DNA from: Clostridium aestuarii | Lineage (GTDB): Bacteria > Bacillota > Clostridia > Clostridiales > Clostridiaceae | Length of the DNA: 64,000 nt | NCBI RefSeq assembly: GCF_026735135.1 | Contig: NZ_JAPQER010000008.1 | Location: 1 to 64,000 of the forward strand | Reading direction: 5' to 3' | Part shown: piece by piece, positions 63,183 through 64,000 of the stretch | Layout: each line of letters starts with the position of its first letter | Numbering within the stretch: position 1 is the stretch's first letter | Made by a program: the position numbers and the translations under genes | The notes under the pieces: model-generated | What the model saw: the letters and a program-made list of their open reading frames with translations, nothing else | Databases searched by the model: none | What the model was told of the DNA's origin: nothing

Positions 63183-63632
63183 ATGAAAATAGCAATAGGA
63201 TCTGATCATGGTGGATTAAATTTAAAAAAAGCAGTAATCACACATTTAGAAAAGAAAGGTATAGAAGTTAAGGATTTTGGAACATATACCGAAGAGTCTT
63301 GTGATTATCCTGAGTATGGATGCAAAGTAGCAGAAGAAGTTGTAGCGAAAAATTATGATTTTGGTATTATTATATGTGGTACAGGTATAGGAATAAGTAT
63401 GTCAGCAAATAAAGTTTCAGGTGTAAGAGCAGCTTTATGTCACGACACTTTTAGTGCTCATGCAACTAGACAACACAATAATGCTAATGTACTTGCAATG
63501 GGAGAAAGAGTAATAGGAGAAGGACTTGCTCTTGATATTGTTGATACATTTTTAAATTCAGAATTTGAAGGTGGCAGACATGAAAGAAGAGTAAATAAAA
63601 TTACTGATATAGAGAAAAAATATAGTAAATAA
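63183..63632 (+). CDS. rpiB: Ribose 5-phosphate isomerase B
   Basis: This 149-residue enzyme interconverts ribose 5-phosphate and ribulose 5-phosphate. It begins MKIAIGSDHGGLNLKKAV, with the catalytic cysteine in IICGTGIGISMSANK and the phosphate-binding HATRQHNNANVLAMGERV. The frame is open from 63153, but the ATG at 63183 has AGAGGAGGTAAAATT before it. The gene lies between ywlE and upp as in related genomes. Confidence 0.95.
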   Translation: MKIAIGSDHGGLNLKKAVITHLEKKGIEVKDFGTYTEESCDYPEYGCKVAEEVVAKNYDFGIIICGTGIGISMSANKVSGVRAALCHDTFSAHATRQHNNANVLAMGERVIGEGLALDIVDTFLNSEFEGGRHERRVNKITDIEKKYSK

Positions 63633-63700
63633 AAATATGAATAAAAAGATAAAAAATTAATTTATATAAAAATATGAATATACATCAGGAGGAATTTAAA

Positions 63701-64000
63701 ATGAGTAAAATAACACAAATAGAACATCCATTAATACTACATAAGCTAGCAATAATAAGAAGTAAGGAAACAGGTTCTAAGGATTTTAGAGAGCTAGTTG
63801 AAGAAGTAGCAATGCTTATGGCATATGAAGTTACTCGTGATTTACCATTAGAAGAAGTAGAGATAGAAACACCAATATGTAAAACAAAAACAAAAATGTT
63901 AGCAGGAAAAAAAGTAGCTATAGTTCCTATATTAAGAGCAGGTCTTGGAATGGTTGATGGAATGCTTAAGCTTATACCTGCTGCTAAAGTTGGACATATA
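63701..64000 (+). CDS. upp: Uracil phosphoribosyltransferase, 5' part (cut by window end)
   Basis: The first 100 codons of the uracil salvage enzyme are visible, starting at the ATG behind CAGGAGGAATTTAAA. The sequence begins [20 protein letters not shown] and includes [19 protein letters not shown] and [19 protein letters not shown], all typical of Upp. The PRPP-binding loop and the uracil site lie beyond the window end. Confidence 0.95.
   Translation, partial: MSKITQIEHPLILHKLAIIRSKETGSKDFRELVEEVAMLMAYEVTRDLPLEEVEIETPICKTKTKMLAGKKVAIVPILRAGLGMVDGMLKLIPAAKVGHI

Overview
This window is a low-GC Firmicute chromosome segment, and the gene content points to an anaerobic, spore-forming Clostridium sensu stricto. 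The evidence is the hbd-thl butyrate pathway genes at the left edge, class I hybrid cluster protein, many spore genes (CotS family, YabG, SipL-like, GerA-type receptor, SpoIIR, YpeB), frequent TTG starts behind strong GGAGG sites, and the conserved clostridial block rho / rpmE / tdk / DUF1385 / prmC / prfA / ZIP / sua5 / ywlE / rpiB / upp at the right end. The species cannot be fixed from sequence inspection alone. No rRNA, tRNA, CRISPR array, prophage or intact insertion sequence was seen.

Layout. 1-1.7 kb: end of hbd, then thl. 1.7-6 kb: Na/Pi cotransporter, Mn efflux pump mntP behind a yybP-ykoY Mn riboswitch with its own terminator, and a CcdA plus TlpA-like thiol redox pair. 6.2-8.7 kb: a relic of tcdA, then a polar amino acid ABC transporter. 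8.8-15.6 kb: a copper region with a Cys-rich four-helix copper protein, an HMA/DsbD-like/cupredoxin fusion, and csoR-copA-copZ preceded by a CsoR-type operator. An LDCC mini-protein and a secreted NlpC/P60 hydrolase also lie here. 15.7-19.6 kb: an OmpR/HisKA two-component pair and a soluble chemoreceptor with a CZB domain. 19.7-23.5 kb: a nitrosative-stress unit of hcp, a Crp/Fnr regulator and a ferredoxin-like gene. The two target promoters carry the same palindrome at the same -41.5 position. 23.6-25.1 kb: a radical SAM enzyme overlapped by a 23-codon leader ORF.

25.1-31.7 kb is a spore coat island with two divergent glycosyltransferase/CotS modules, another CotS protein and a decayed CotS paralogue. 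It is followed by a DUF975 protein, yabG, veg, a SipL-like coat morphogenesis protein, ispE and a GerA-type germinant receptor operon (A-B-C). 41-44 kb: a dicarboxylate/amino acid symporter and threonine ammonia-lyase, divergent across a 680-base gap that holds structured sequence. 44.3-44.55 kb is a foldback, MITE-like element lying directly against the spoIIR promoter, followed by spoIIR and ypeB. 47-53.5 kb: a SulP transporter, ddl, a PP-loop protein, DUF1934, a frameshifted small gene behind an SD-sequestering hairpin, and pyrG. The rest is the housekeeping block from rho to upp, which is cut by the window end.

Several groups look functionally joined. Copper sensing, export and buffering are encoded within 7 kb. 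Hcp, its probable regulator and a ferredoxin-like protein form a small regulon. PrmC methylates the GGQ motif of the release factor encoded next to it. Sporulation genes carry recognisable sigma F, sigma G and sigma K type promoters. The least explained items are the foldback element and its hairpin relatives, the rSAM leader ORF, and the structured leader before the threonine ammonia-lyase gene.
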